The notes: generated from the sequence alone by a model not told the origin. Positions 52,135 through 61,169 are shown, counted from the first letter of the stretch. The stretch: DNA of 64,000 nt from Dokdonia donghaensis DSW-1 (GCF_001653755.1 NZ_CP015125.1:742001-806000), one strand, 5' to 3'. Numbers and translations: made by a program.

Positions 52135-53409
52135 ATGAAAAAAATTACTTTACTGCTTTTTATCTTTTGTAGTGCATTTGCAATACAAGCCCAGAACCTG
52201 CTTAATAATGGCGATTTTGAAGAAGGAATGGTAGAATGGACGGGGAATGCCTTTAATGTACAAGAGGATGGCGGCAACAGCTTTAACTTTGCAAATGTAG
52301 AGACAGCGGGAAACGCGTTTGACGTAAATTTAAGTCAGATTCTCTCTATTACTGAGGGAGAAACATATGTACTCACCTTTGACGCATCTACTGGGGCTGG
52401 AGAAACTCGTACGATTATTGCGGGTATAGGTCTTAATGAAGCACCTTTTACTGCGGCGGTTGAAACAGTAACACTTACAGAAACCTTAACAACTTTTGAA
52501 CTTACTCTTACAGCTGGTGGAATAGGAATTCCAAATAGTAGAGTATTATTTGATATGGGTGCAGAGACAGGAGTCGTTGTTATAGATAATGTTTCTCTAG
52601 TAGTAGGAGAAGCAGAAGAGCCTGCAGCTCCAAGTGTAGCAGCTCCTACACCACCAGAAAGAGATGCAGAAAATGTTTTTTCTTTATTTAGCGATGCTTA
52701 CACAACACAAGAGAATACTGTATTTGGAGCTTTTGGAGTGGGAACACAAGATATAGAAACAATCCAGGTAGAAGGAAACGACACCCAAAAAATCACGATG
52801 AATCAACCATCTTCTGAGTTTTTACTAGTAGACTGGGGAGCACCTATAGATTTATCTTCACTTACATTTTTCCATATGGATTATTGGATAGATACAGATA
52901 ATTCGGCGGGTCTTATTGCAAATCCAAAATGGTCTAATCACGTAGGTGACGCAGGTGAAACTTCGTCTTTTCAGTTAACAAATCCGGTAACAACATTTGG
53001 AGAGTGGGTATCACTAGATGTGCCATTATCTGACTTTACAGACGGAGATGCAACACAGCAAAGAGATGCACTTAGACAGTTTGTATTAACGCTTGCAGGA
53101 GCAAATACAGGTAATAGAACTATCTATATAGATAATTTGTATTTACATAATGAGACACTAAGTACAGATGAGCTTACAGAGACAGGCCTATCTGCTTTTC
53201 CTAATCCAACTACAAACGAATGGGTTCTTACTACAAACGCACCTACAAAAGAGATTGTTGTTTATGATGTTTTAGGCAAAAAAGTTATGTCTTTAGAGTC
53301 TGGAAATACAACGACAAGAATAGATGCTTCAGGATTAACTACAGGAATATATATAGCAAACGTAGTGACAGAGCAAGGTATACAGTCTATAAAGCTTATC
53401 AAGCAATAG
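52135..53409 (+). CDS. Secreted carbohydrate-binding-module protein with type IX sorting domain
   Basis: Exported by Sec and then T9SS to the cell surface or outside. Seen: signal peptide (MKKITLLLFIFCSAFAIQAQ), an N-terminal CBM4/9-like beta-sandwich (NLLNNGDFEEGMVEW to VVVIDNVSLVV, about residues 21-150), and a Pro/Ala linker. A second beta module follows (about 175-340; VFSLFSDAYTTQENTVF, HMDYWIDTDNS), of a kind I recall from flavobacterial GH16 laminarinases. The end is a C-terminal T9SS type A domain (SAFPNPTTNEW to KLIKQ). No catalytic domain is visible in 424 aa, so a glycan-binding role is inferred, laminarin-like glycan being a guess. Confidence 0.83.
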   Translation: MKKITLLLFIFCSAFAIQAQNLLNNGDFEEGMVEWTGNAFNVQEDGGNSFNFANVETAGNAFDVNLSQILSITEGETYVLTFDASTGAGETRTIIAGIGLNEAPFTAAVETVTLTETLTTFELTLTAGGIGIPNSRVLFDMGAETGVVVIDNVSLVVGEAEEPAAPSVAAPTPPERDAENVFSLFSDAYTTQENTVFGAFGVGTQDIETIQVEGNDTQKITMNQPSSEFLLVDWGAPIDLSSLTFFHMDYWIDTDNSAGLIANPKWSNHVGDAGETSSFQLTNPVTTFGEWVSLDVPLSDFTDGDATQQRDALRQFVLTLAGANTGNRTIYIDNLYLHNETLSTDELTETGLSAFPNPTTNEWVLTTNAPTKEIVVYDVLGKKVMSLESGNTTTRIDASGLTTGIYIANVVTEQGIQSIKLIKQ

Positions 53410-53437
53410 GGTCAACCCTCTATTTTATTACTTTATT

Positions 53438-53466
53438 AATGCCAGCTGTTTCAGCTGGCATTTTTT
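53438..53466 (+). terminator. Intrinsic terminator after the secreted protein gene
   Basis: AATGCCAGCTG (53438-53448) pairs perfectly with CAGCTGGCATT (53452-53462) around a 3-nt loop, followed by T-run. Confidence 0.92.
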
Positions 53467-53581
53467 GTTTCTCCTTATTTTGAGCATCATAAAAAAGTAA
53501 ACGATTATCGGTTTTCACCTATTTTTTAATGAAGTAGGGTATATTTAAACTCTTTCTTCACAATTATTTTGGTTTGAGTGT

Positions 53582-53616
53582 AAACCTCGAGGTGTCTATG
53601 ATCTCGAGGTTTTCTT
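53582..53616 (+). terminator. Second terminator-like hairpin in the same gap
   Basis: AAACCTCGAG (53582-53591) pairs with CTCGAGGTTT (53603-53612), then T-rich. It lies 116 nt after the first terminator with no gene between, so it may end a small RNA or an antisense transcript. Confidence 0.65.
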
Positions 53617-53694
53617 TTGGTAGACGAAGTCTAATTGTTTTTTACTATCGTATCTTGGAATGAGATTTGTATATTACTCATAAACAACCATCTT

Positions 53695-54216
53695 ATGTAT
53701 AAACTATTTACAGTTTTGAGCCTAGCAGTTAGTTCTTTGTTATTAACGCAATGCAAGTCTGCCTCATCTATAGAAAATCAAGAAACAATGACCTTGTCTA
53801 CACCTTCATTTGCTTCTGTAGCCGCTCATTATAATACGTATGTTGCCGGTGTGCAGGGTGGTGGTACGGGTATTGAGTTTTATATACCTACAGAGGTAGC
53901 TACAACAATTACAATGGAGAAAATCTTCTTTCGCGAAAGCGCAGGTAAAGTAATGAAATCTAATACAGGCTATGTTGCACGGTTTAGAACAGATAAAGGC
54001 TTAGATCAGGATGTTGTGATGTCTAATAATGCAAATGAAGAAGCTGTAAACACACCTCCAGTGGTAAATGATACATTTCCATTTAACCTTACAAATGATC
54101 AAGCAGGGCTTATCTATAAAGATAATGGGATTGTGAAGTACTGTATCTTGTCTAACATAAAGGAGCGCGACTCAAAAGCCTATCCACAACAACTACCAAG
54201 AGGAAATGGCTACTAG
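53695..54216 (+). CDS. Putative lipoprotein of unknown function
   Basis: Not recognised. ATG 53695 is chosen because it begins a proper lipoprotein signal (YKLFTVLSLAVSSLLLTQCKSA, Cys at about residue 19, though the -3 to -1 residues LTQ are not an ideal lipobox). An upstream in-frame start at 53635 would put charged and polar residues ahead of it. The mature part (about 155 aa) is predicted beta-rich. The palindrome at 53926-53941 is read as FFRESA, its third frame. Confidence 0.7.
   Translation: MYKLFTVLSLAVSSLLLTQCKSASSIENQETMTLSTPSFASVAAHYNTYVAGVQGGGTGIEFYIPTEVATTITMEKIFFRESAGKVMKSNTGYVARFRTDKGLDQDVVMSNNANEEAVNTPPVVNDTFPFNLTNDQAGLIYKDNGIVKYCILSNIKERDSKAYPQQLPRGNGY
53926..53941. repeat. 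Dispersed palindrome, near copy
   Basis: TTCTTTCGCGAAAGCG, 14 of 16 bases; read as F-F-R-E-S in the lipoprotein gene. Confidence 0.88.
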
Positions 54217-54263
54217 ATACTAGGGTTAATTTCTGTATTTTTAGCCTATAAATTCCTTCCTCT

Positions 54264-55727
54264 TTGAGCGCTCTTAAAAATCTTTTTAAACACACGTTTA
54301 TTTATGGCCTGGCAACAGTTTTGCCTAGAGTTCTCACGGCTCTATTAACGCGATTGTATACTGGTTACTTGCCAGATACAGATGCCTTTGGGGAGATGAC
54401 TATTGTGTTTTCATATATAATGATTTTTAACGTGCTGCTTACTTATGGTATGGAGACAGCCTTTTTTAGATTTTTTAATGATGAAAGGCATACTAAAAAA
54501 ACACTATCAACCTCTTTACTTGGTTTGCTAGGGTCTACCATTTTATTTGTTATTATAGCATTTACTGGGATAGATGCACTCTCAAGTATATCTGATGTTC
54601 CTGCGCAATACTGGAGATGGGTGATTTTAGTCATAGCGTTTGACACGCTTGCGGTAATACCCTTTGCATATATGCGAGCTCAAAATAAGAGTATGCGCTA
54701 TGCACTTATAAAGTTACTTAACGTTATTATTTCTACAGGATTATCTGTGGTATTTCTTGTGTGGTTACCGCAGTTAGATAGTATAAACAGTTATTTACCC
54801 ACAGATAAAATTGAGCTTGCATTTATTGCATTTTGTATACCTAGTTTTTTGATACTACTTATCGTGATAAAGCCCTATTTTACAAGATGGTCTTTTGATA
54901 CGATTTTATTTAAAAGAATGCTTGCCTACGGTGCTCCCGTACTTATTGCGGGTCTTGCCTTTGCTGTAAATGAATCCTTTGATAAGATTTTATTAGAAAA
55001 GTTACTACCAGAAGATATTGCAGAGAGTGAAGTGGGTATTTATGGTGCGTGTTATAAACTTTCTATAGGGATGACGCTGTTTGCCACAGCTTTTAGAATA
55101 GGGATAGAGCCCTTCTTTTTTAGCGAGGCAAAAAATGAAAACGCACATTATATGTATGCCCAGATCACAAAGGCATTTGTGGTTCTTGGTGCCATTGCGC
55201 TATTTGTGTATGTAGTACTTGTAGATGTGGTGAAAGTAATCCTTCTAGACGACCCTGCTTACTGGGAGGCTATGAACATTGTGCCACTTATACTCGTTGC
55301 ATACCTGTTTTTTGGAGTTTACCAAACGCTGTCTGTCTGGTATAAAGTAACAGATAAGACAAGATATGGCGCTTATATTTCGGTTGCAGGGGCATTACTT
55401 ACCATAGTGATAAATGTCTTACTTATCCCAAAAATAGGATATCTAGCCAGTGCCATTGCTACTTGTGCAGTATACACCTTGATGATGGTCATATCATATA
55501 TAATGGGCCGCAAACATTTAGCAATCCCTTATGATCTAAAAAATATACTTTTGTACCTCGTATTAAGTATCTCATTGTCTAGTCTATATTTTTATGGATT
55601 TAGAGATTACTTTGGCGTGGGTAGCTTGAGACTGTATCTTGTAGGAGCTGTAATGACCGTATTATTAATTGGTGTAATAAGCTTCCGCGAAAGAGAGCTG
55701 CTCTTGCGTATATTAAAAAGAAGATGA
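54264..55727 (+). CDS. Flippase of the MOP superfamily (oligosaccharide/lipid-linked substrate)
   Basis: Polytopic membrane protein, 487 aa with about 14 hydrophobic segments, of the Wzx/MATE-type flippases. Seen: LKNLFKHTFIYGLATVLPRVLTALL at the N-terminus and FFSEAKNENAHYMYAQITK in the middle, which I recall from the flavobacterial gene set flippase-dut-nucleotidyltransferase. TTG start at 54264. The C-terminal SFRERELLLRIL contains a one-mismatch remnant of the dispersed palindrome. Located away from the main polysaccharide cluster, so its substrate may be a core-genome glycan. Confidence 0.86.
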   Translation: MSALKNLFKHTFIYGLATVLPRVLTALLTRLYTGYLPDTDAFGEMTIVFSYIMIFNVLLTYGMETAFFRFFNDERHTKKTLSTSLLGLLGSTILFVIIAFTGIDALSSISDVPAQYWRWVILVIAFDTLAVIPFAYMRAQNKSMRYALIKLLNVIISTGLSVVFLVWLPQLDSINSYLPTDKIELAFIAFCIPSFLILLIVIKPYFTRWSFDTILFKRMLAYGAPVLIAGLAFAVNESFDKILLEKLLPEDIAESEVGIYGACYKLSIGMTLFATAFRIGIEPFFFSEAKNENAHYMYAQITKAFVVLGAIALFVYVVLVDVVKVILLDDPAYWEAMNIVPLILVAYLFFGVYQTLSVWYKVTDKTRYGAYISVAGALLTIVINVLLIPKIGYLASAIATCAVYTLMMVISYIMGRKHLAIPYDLKNILLYLVLSISLSSLYFYGFRDYFGVGSLRLYLVGAVMTVLLIGVISFRERELLLRILKRR

Positions 55728-55730
55728 GTA

Positions 55731-55746
55731 CGCTTTCGCGAAAGCG
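55731..55746. repeat. Dispersed palindrome, exact copy (intergenic)
   Basis: CGCTTTCGCGAAAGCG with extended symmetry TACGC...GCGTA, 4 nt after the flippase stop and 52 nt before dut. Confidence 0.95.
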
Positions 55747-55798
55747 TAATTAAAAATAATAGTATCTCCGTACGAGAATAAGTTAGAAAGAAGAACAA

Positions 55799-56233
55799 AT
55801 GAAAATAAAGGTTATAAATAAAAGTGCACACGCACTTCCTCACTATGAAACTATTGCTAGCGCAGGAATGGATTTGCGTGCAAATATCACAGAGGCTATC
55901 ACGATAGGGCCGTTAGAAAGAGCTATTGTTCCTACGGGAATATTTATGGAGCTACCTGTAGGTGTAGAAGCACAAGTAAGACCACGTAGTGGCCTTGCTG
56001 CAAAAAAGGGTGTGACCGTGCTTAACGCTCCTGGAACGATAGATGCAGATTATAGAGGAGAAGTGGGGGTCATACTAGTAAACCTTTCTAATGAATCGTT
56101 TACTATTGAAAATGGCGAGCGCATTGCACAGATGGTGATCGCAAAGCACGAGCAGGGACAATGGGAAGAAGTGACAGAACTCTCAAGTACAGATCGTGGT
56201 GAAGGCGGTTTTGGGAGTACTGGGGTAAAATAG
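55799..56233 (+). CDS. dut: dUTP diphosphatase
   Basis: Hydrolyses dUTP to dUMP, limiting uracil in DNA. All five trimeric dUTPase motifs are present over 144 aa: [34 protein letters not shown] (catalytic Asp), GERIAQMVI and [16 protein letters not shown] 55799 gives the normal start ([18 protein letters not shown]). Very sure. Confidence 0.98.
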   Translation: MKIKVINKSAHALPHYETIASAGMDLRANITEAITIGPLERAIVPTGIFMELPVGVEAQVRPRSGLAAKKGVTVLNAPGTIDADYRGEVGVILVNLSNESFTIENGERIAQMVIAKHEQGQWEEVTELSSTDRGEGGFGSTGVK

Positions 56234-56239
56234 AACGCT

Positions 56240-56692
56240 ATGAAGAAAATTTTAATTTTAATTACAATACTAATATCATTTAGCCTAAGTGCACAGTCTA
56301 CGCCTGAGCAAATGATTGAGGACTTCTTTAGTGACTATCAGTCTAAAGGGGTTGGTCAAGCTATTGATAATATTTATGGAAGTAATCCTTGGATAAATAG
56401 TCAAACTGACGCAATAATTAACTTGAAAAATAAAATGAGTGACCTCACCGAAGAATACATAGGTAAATTTCACGGTAGAGATTTAATTACTAAGAAAGAA
56501 TTTTCGGATAAATATGTGATTTATACCTATTTAGTGAGATATGATAGGCAACCCGTAAGGTTCACTTTTGAGTTTTACAAGCCTAGTAATGAATGGCGTA
56601 TACATTCATTTAAATATAATGGGGATAAGTTTGAGTCTGAACTAGAGGAGTTAACTAGAATTTATAACCTAGATTTAGAAAATAAGAATTGA
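56240..56692 (+). CDS. Small secreted protein of unknown function (NTF2/DUF-like)
   Basis: Not recognised. 150 aa with a signal peptide (MKKILILITILISFSLSAQ). The mature part has a helix-rich N-terminus (EQMIEDFFSDYQSKG) followed by strands (DKYVIYTYLVRYDRQPVRFTFEFYKPSNEWRIHSF), a pattern seen in NTF2-like small exported proteins. It sits 6 nt after dut and 42 nt before the nucleotidyltransferase, in a block usually tightly conserved. It has more A/T-rich codons than its neighbours and no palindrome, so it may be an insertion. Confidence 0.72.
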   Translation: MKKILILITILISFSLSAQSTPEQMIEDFFSDYQSKGVGQAIDNIYGSNPWINSQTDAIINLKNKMSDLTEEYIGKFHGRDLITKKEFSDKYVIYTYLVRYDRQPVRFTFEFYKPSNEWRIHSFKYNGDKFESELEELTRIYNLDLENKN

Positions 56693-56734
56693 TTTGCCCT
56701 AAAGATGGCATAAGTAAAATATAATTAACAACAG

Positions 56735-57754
56735 ATGAAAATAATAGTACCAATGGCCGGTCTAGGCTCTAGATTGCGACCACATAGTTTAACCATACCA
56801 AAACCATTAATTCCCGTAGCTGGAGCGCCTATTGTGCACAGACTTGTACGAGATATTGCAAAGATCTTAAAGCAACCTATAGACGAGATTGCTTTTGTAT
56901 TAGGAGACCCTACATTTTTTGGTGATGCTGTAATTGCACAACTTGAAGAGCTTGCGGAGAGTCTTGGAGCAAAGGCATCTATTTATCGCCAGGGAGCGCC
57001 ATTAGGAACTGGTCACGCTATTATGAGTGCAGAGCCTTCTTTAAGTGGTCCTGCGGTAATAGCTTATGCAGATGCGCTTATACGCGCAGATCTGGAGCTA
57101 GATCCTGAGGCAGATAGTGTAATCTGGACTAAGAAAGTACCTAACCCTGAGGCTTACGGAGTTGTAAAACTTAATGAGAAAGATGAGATTGTAGAGCTTG
57201 TAGAGAAGCCAGAAACTTTTGTGTCTGACCAAGCGGTGATAGGTATATATTATTTTAAGGATGTAGCCGTTCTTAAAGAGAAGCTTCAAGAAGTTCTTGA
57301 TGAAAACTTGATGAATGGAGGTGAGTACCAGATTAACGATGGTATAAAGAAAATGATGGCCGAAGGTCGTATTTTCAAAACTGGAACCGTAGATGAGTGG
57401 ATGGATTGCGGTAATAAAGAAGTTGCCATAGATACTAATTCTAAGATGTTACAGTTCTTACACGATGAGAAGGAAGAGCAACTTATAGCCGACACTGTGG
57501 TTAATAAAAATTCAACTATTATTGAGCCTTGTTTTATAGGTGAAAACGTAGTTCTTAAAAATTGTACCATAGGTCCAGGCGTTGCGATAGGAGCTGGCAC
57601 AACTATTGAAGATAGTACGATAAGCCACAGCTTAATCCAGCAAGATAGTGTGATAAAAAACGCACAGTGGACAGAAGCGATGATAGGTAATAAAGTACAA
57701 TATAATGGAGAGCACACACGTGTAAGTCTAGGGGATTACACGGTGATGAAATAA
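56735..57754 (+). CDS. Sugar phosphate nucleotidyltransferase (NDP-sugar pyrophosphorylase)
   Basis: Makes an activated sugar nucleotide from NTP and sugar-1-phosphate. Seen: N-terminal GT-A-like catalytic domain with the signature MAGLGSRLRPHSLTIPKPLIPVAGAP, YADALIRAD, WTKKVPNPEAYGVVK and VEKPETF. A left-handed beta-helix C-terminus follows (IGPGVAIGAGTTIEDSTISH) and could be an acyltransferase-like or regulatory module. 339 aa. The sugar and base cannot be assigned (glucose-1-phosphate thymidylyl- or uridylyltransferase are likely). Upstream of TPR and DUF4292 genes. Confidence 0.88.
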   Translation: MKIIVPMAGLGSRLRPHSLTIPKPLIPVAGAPIVHRLVRDIAKILKQPIDEIAFVLGDPTFFGDAVIAQLEELAESLGAKASIYRQGAPLGTGHAIMSAEPSLSGPAVIAYADALIRADLELDPEADSVIWTKKVPNPEAYGVVKLNEKDEIVELVEKPETFVSDQAVIGIYYFKDVAVLKEKLQEVLDENLMNGGEYQINDGIKKMMAEGRIFKTGTVDEWMDCGNKEVAIDTNSKMLQFLHDEKEEQLIADTVVNKNSTIIEPCFIGENVVLKNCTIGPGVAIGAGTTIEDSTISHSLIQQDSVIKNAQWTEAMIGNKVQYNGEHTRVSLGDYTVMK

Positions 57755-57774
57755 GTTTTATATAATCATATTTA

Positions 57775-59157
57775 ATGAAAAAAGGAATCTACATACTCAT
57801 ACTCACGATCGCTTTTACACTAGTAAAGGATCGTGCGTATGGGCAATTCTTAAAAGAAGCAAATCCCTTTGCAGATGAGAATGTAGATGACCTAGGTAAT
57901 GTTTCAGACGATTTTCAGACATCTTTTTTTGAAGCATTAAAACAAAAGGGAATTGAGAATTATGAGCGTGCCATTATGGAGCTTAACAAGTGTATCTCAA
58001 TGTCACCATCTAGTCATCCTATTTTATATTTTGAGCGAGGTAAAAATCACGTATTCTTAAAAAAGTATGATGAGGCTGCTTTAGATTTTAATAAATTTTT
58101 AGAACTCGAGCCAAATAATGAAGATGTACTAGAAGCACTATATGAAGTCTACTTCCAGCAGCGAGATTATGATGCTGCTGAGACTACAGTAAAAAATCTC
58201 ATTAATTTTGACGTGCAGTATAAAGAAGATCTTGCACGTATTTATACAAGCACAAAAAGATATAACGAGGCGCTAGATCTTATAGATGAGCTTGATGAAG
58301 AAATAGGTACAGATATATATCGTGATAGATTAAAAAACAGATTGTATCTACTCTCTGGAGATACATCTAGGCAGGTAAAAGCTATAGAGAAAAATATAGC
58401 CTCAAACCCTAAAAGTGAAGCAGAGTATCTTAAACTCATATTGCTTTATAGCGAGCAAGGAAATACGCAAAAAGCGTATGAAACCGCTCTAGAACTTCAA
58501 AAGGTAAACCCTTATGCAGATGAGGTACACCTAGCTCTGTATAAGTTTAATCTCAATGATAATAAAATAGATGAGGCCATAAGCTCTATGCAAAAAGTAC
58601 TGGAAAGTACTCGTATGAGTGCCGCAGCAAAGCATCGCGTGCTTAATGATTTTGTGTTATTTGTAAACGGTAACCCACAATATGAATCGCAGTTAGAAAA
58701 AGCCATTGCAGTTTTTGACACACAGGTGGGAGATTCTAATATTTATCAAGAACTAGCTTCTTATTACATTAAAAAAGGAAGTAAGGATAAGGCACTGCCA
58801 TATTTAAAGAAAGCTTTACAGAGTGATCCAGAAAATCTTGAGCTTATTAAAAACACAAGTCTTTTACTTTTGGACTCTGGAAGCTTTAAAGATGCCGAAG
58901 AGATTGCTGCAAATGCACTAGACCTTTATCCATCACAGCCACTATTATACCTTACTTATGGAGTCGCACTTAATAATCAAGGTAAATTTAAAGCAGCCAT
59001 AGATCAACTTGAACTAGGCGTAGATTATGTGATAGATGATGTAAAGATGGAAATAGATTTTTACCAGCAACTAGGCGATGCACATAAAGGGGACGGTAAT
59101 GCTTCTACAGCAAGTAAATACTACAATAAAGTAGAACAATTAAAAGCGCAAGGATAA
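57775..59157 (+). CDS. Exported TPR-repeat protein
   Basis: Envelope protein of about nine tetratricopeptide repeats. Seen: signal-like N-terminus (KKGIYILILTIAFTLVKDRAYG), then TPR units with the W/LxxG/AxxY..A..F..A..P pattern, e.g. ILYFERGKNHVFLKKYDEAA, YQELASYYIKKGSKDKALPY and LLYLTYGVALNNQGKFKAAI. 460 aa. Likely a scaffold for other envelope proteins; position before DUF4292 and the EnvC-like gene suggests a role in cell-wall or LPS maturation, but this is inferred from context only. Confidence 0.85.
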   Translation: MKKGIYILILTIAFTLVKDRAYGQFLKEANPFADENVDDLGNVSDDFQTSFFEALKQKGIENYERAIMELNKCISMSPSSHPILYFERGKNHVFLKKYDEAALDFNKFLELEPNNEDVLEALYEVYFQQRDYDAAETTVKNLINFDVQYKEDLARIYTSTKRYNEALDLIDELDEEIGTDIYRDRLKNRLYLLSGDTSRQVKAIEKNIASNPKSEAEYLKLILLYSEQGNTQKAYETALELQKVNPYADEVHLALYKFNLNDNKIDEAISSMQKVLESTRMSAAAKHRVLNDFVLFVNGNPQYESQLEKAIAVFDTQVGDSNIYQELASYYIKKGSKDKALPYLKKALQSDPENLELIKNTSLLLLDSGSFKDAEEIAANALDLYPSQPLLYLTYGVALNNQGKFKAAIDQLELGVDYVIDDVKMEIDFYQQLGDAHKGDGNASTASKYYNKVEQLKAQG

Positions 59158-59159
59158 TA

Positions 59160-59939
59160 ATGAGAAAGCTTGTTTACATTATTTTATTAGTTGCTCTCGC
59201 AAGTTGTGGTGTAAAAAAAGCAGCGAGTACTAGTACTTCCGAAGATATCTCTGCAAAAAGACTTATTACTGAGTATTACAACAATGCACTCACTTATAAA
59301 ACACTAGATGCACGTACCAAGATAAAGTACAGAGATAAAAAAGGATCAAAGCCTACGGTAACACTAACGATACGCATAGAAAAAGACAAAAAAATCTGGC
59401 TAAACGCGTCACTCATTGGTTTTTCTGGTGCTCGCGCCTTGATTACACCACAAAAGGTACAATTTTACGACAAGCTCAATAATCAATATTTTGATGGAGA
59501 CTTTACATTTCTTAGTCAGTACTTAGGAGTTGATATAGATTTTTATCAGTTACAGCGATTGCTTACGGGACTAACTGTTTATGACCTAAGAGAGGGAAAG
59601 TATACTTTTAAAGAAACGCAAACGGGTTATGAGGTCACACCAAAAAAACAGCTCAAGGAGGCACTCATCTTCTTTGGGATTGCTAGTCAAAATTTTGTCA
59701 CGCAAGAACAACGCATAGAGCAAACAGATGGTAACGGGACTTTAGATATTGCATACGGAAATTACAAAGAGGTAGGAGGTAAGACTTTTCCATTTTCGCT
59801 AGATATTCTTGCAGATGATGGTCGCAACCAGTCACAGGTACAAATCGAGTTTCGTGATATAGATTTAGATGGAGAGGTGCGTATGCCGTTTAGTATTCCT
59901 TCTGGATATGAAGAAATAAAGCTAGATGCAAAGAGATAG
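59160..59939 (+). CDS. DUF4292 family lipoprotein
   Basis: Conserved Bacteroidetes outer-membrane lipoprotein with a LolB/LolA-like fold predicted from sequence style. Seen: lipobox LVALASCG (Cys at about residue 16), TLDARTKIKYRDKKGSKPTVTLTIRIEKDKKIW in pieces (the family strand pattern), the GFSGARALITP segment, and a C-terminal beta sheet. 259 aa. It overlaps the EnvC-like gene by 14 nt, so the pair is coupled; the TPR gene ends 2 nt before it. Confidence 0.85.
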   Translation: MRKLVYIILLVALASCGVKKAASTSTSEDISAKRLITEYYNNALTYKTLDARTKIKYRDKKGSKPTVTLTIRIEKDKKIWLNASLIGFSGARALITPQKVQFYDKLNNQYFDGDFTFLSQYLGVDIDFYQLQRLLTGLTVYDLREGKYTFKETQTGYEVTPKKQLKEALIFFGIASQNFVTQEQRIEQTDGNGTLDIAYGNYKEVGGKTFPFSLDILADDGRNQSQVQIEFRDIDLDGEVRMPFSIPSGYEEIKLDAKR

Positions 59940-61158
59940 GCGCATATATATAGCTCTCCTGAGTGTTTTTATGATGCTCTTTTTTACGCAAGCGGCCTTT
60001 GGGCAGTCTGCAAAGCAAAAGCAGCTAGAACAGCGTCGTGAGGCTCTTAAAAGAGAAATGCGACAGTTGCAACGCTTACGCGAAACAAATAAGAAAAAAG
60101 AAATATCTATTCTCACCCAAGTAGAAGATCTGGACACCCAGATAAGACTACGCTCAGATCTCATACGAGTTACAAATAGTCAAGCCAACCTATTGTCAAG
60201 AGAGATTAATGAAAATCTCGTAAAGATGGAAAACCTCCGTAAGGAGCTCGCCATATTAAAAGAAGATTATGGTGAGATGATACGCAAGTCGTATAAAAGT
60301 AAGAGCGGGCAAAGCAAGGTGATGTTTTTACTCTCTAGTGAAGATTTTAAGCAAGCTTACAAGCGTGTACAGTATATGAAGCAGTATGCAAACTACCGCA
60401 AGAAGCAAGGTGAGCAAATCAAGGAACGCACAGTACTTATACAAGAGACTAATAAAAAACTAGTCAAGCAAAAAGCAGACAAAGAAACCCTCATTGCCGA
60501 AAATAGAACGGCAAAAAAGGAACTAGATAAAGAAAAGCAACGCCAGGACCTACTCATAAAAGAAATACGTAAAGAGTCTAGTACCTATATCGCTCAGATC
60601 AAAAAGAAACAAAAGGAGGCAGATCGCATAGACAGACAGATAGATAAGCTCATTGCAGAAGCTATTGCTGCTAGTAATAAAAAAGCAGGTAAATCTACAA
60701 GCAGTAAGACATTTGCCCTCACACCAGCAGAGGTTACACTTGCAAAAGAATTTTCTAGTAATAAAGGTAGACTCATATGGCCAGTAGAGCGTGGCCGCGT
60801 GGTAAGACCTTACGGTAAGTCTGCGCACCCTACCTTACCAGGGATTACTTTAAGCAATAGTGGTGTAGATATAGAAACCACAGAAAATGCTACCGTAAGA
60901 GCCATCTTTGAGGGAGAGGTAACTTCTATACAAGACGCAAAGGGAGCAAACATTGCTATCATCATAAGGCACGGTGATTATCTTACCACCTATTTTAATC
61001 TTAAAAATATTAAAGTAAAACTGGGTCAAAAAGTAACTCTTAAACAGCCACTAGGTGAAGTCTCTCGTAATGCATTTACAGGCAAGAGCATTCTTAAATT
61101 TAGGGTAAGTAAAAACCAGACCAAGCTCAACCCTACACAATGGATAAGTAGACGATAG
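59926..61158 (+). CDS. EnvC-like murein hydrolase activator (degenerate M23 domain)
   Basis: Periplasmic activator of amidases in cell separation. Seen: signal peptide (MMLFFTQAAFGQ), two long coiled-coils (about residues 25-115 and 155-255), and a C-terminal LytM/M23 domain starting at GRLIWPVERGRVVRPYG. In that domain the zinc ligands are lost: the HxxxD site reads NSGVD and the HxH site reads LKFRV. This fits EnvC (a dead LytM) and not an active peptidase, in contrast to the M23 enzyme at 6749. 410 aa. The N-terminal coiled-coil contains QRLRETN, from a one-mismatch palindrome remnant at 60073-60085. Confidence 0.92.
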   Translation: MQRDRRIYIALLSVFMMLFFTQAAFGQSAKQKQLEQRREALKREMRQLQRLRETNKKKEISILTQVEDLDTQIRLRSDLIRVTNSQANLLSREINENLVKMENLRKELAILKEDYGEMIRKSYKSKSGQSKVMFLLSSEDFKQAYKRVQYMKQYANYRKKQGEQIKERTVLIQETNKKLVKQKADKETLIAENRTAKKELDKEKQRQDLLIKEIRKESSTYIAQIKKKQKEADRIDRQIDKLIAEAIAASNKKAGKSTSSKTFALTPAEVTLAKEFSSNKGRLIWPVERGRVVRPYGKSAHPTLPGITLSNSGVDIETTENATVRAIFEGEVTSIQDAKGANIAIIIRHGDYLTTYFNLKNIKVKLGQKVTLKQPLGEVSRNAFTGKSILKFRVSKNQTKLNPTQWISRR

Positions 61159-61169
61159 CTGCTGGTTTA

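Noticed and set aside
57286..57717. 143-codon open frame antisense to the nucleotidyltransferase
   Set aside because: Arises from the beta-helix repeats on the plus strand; no family features.
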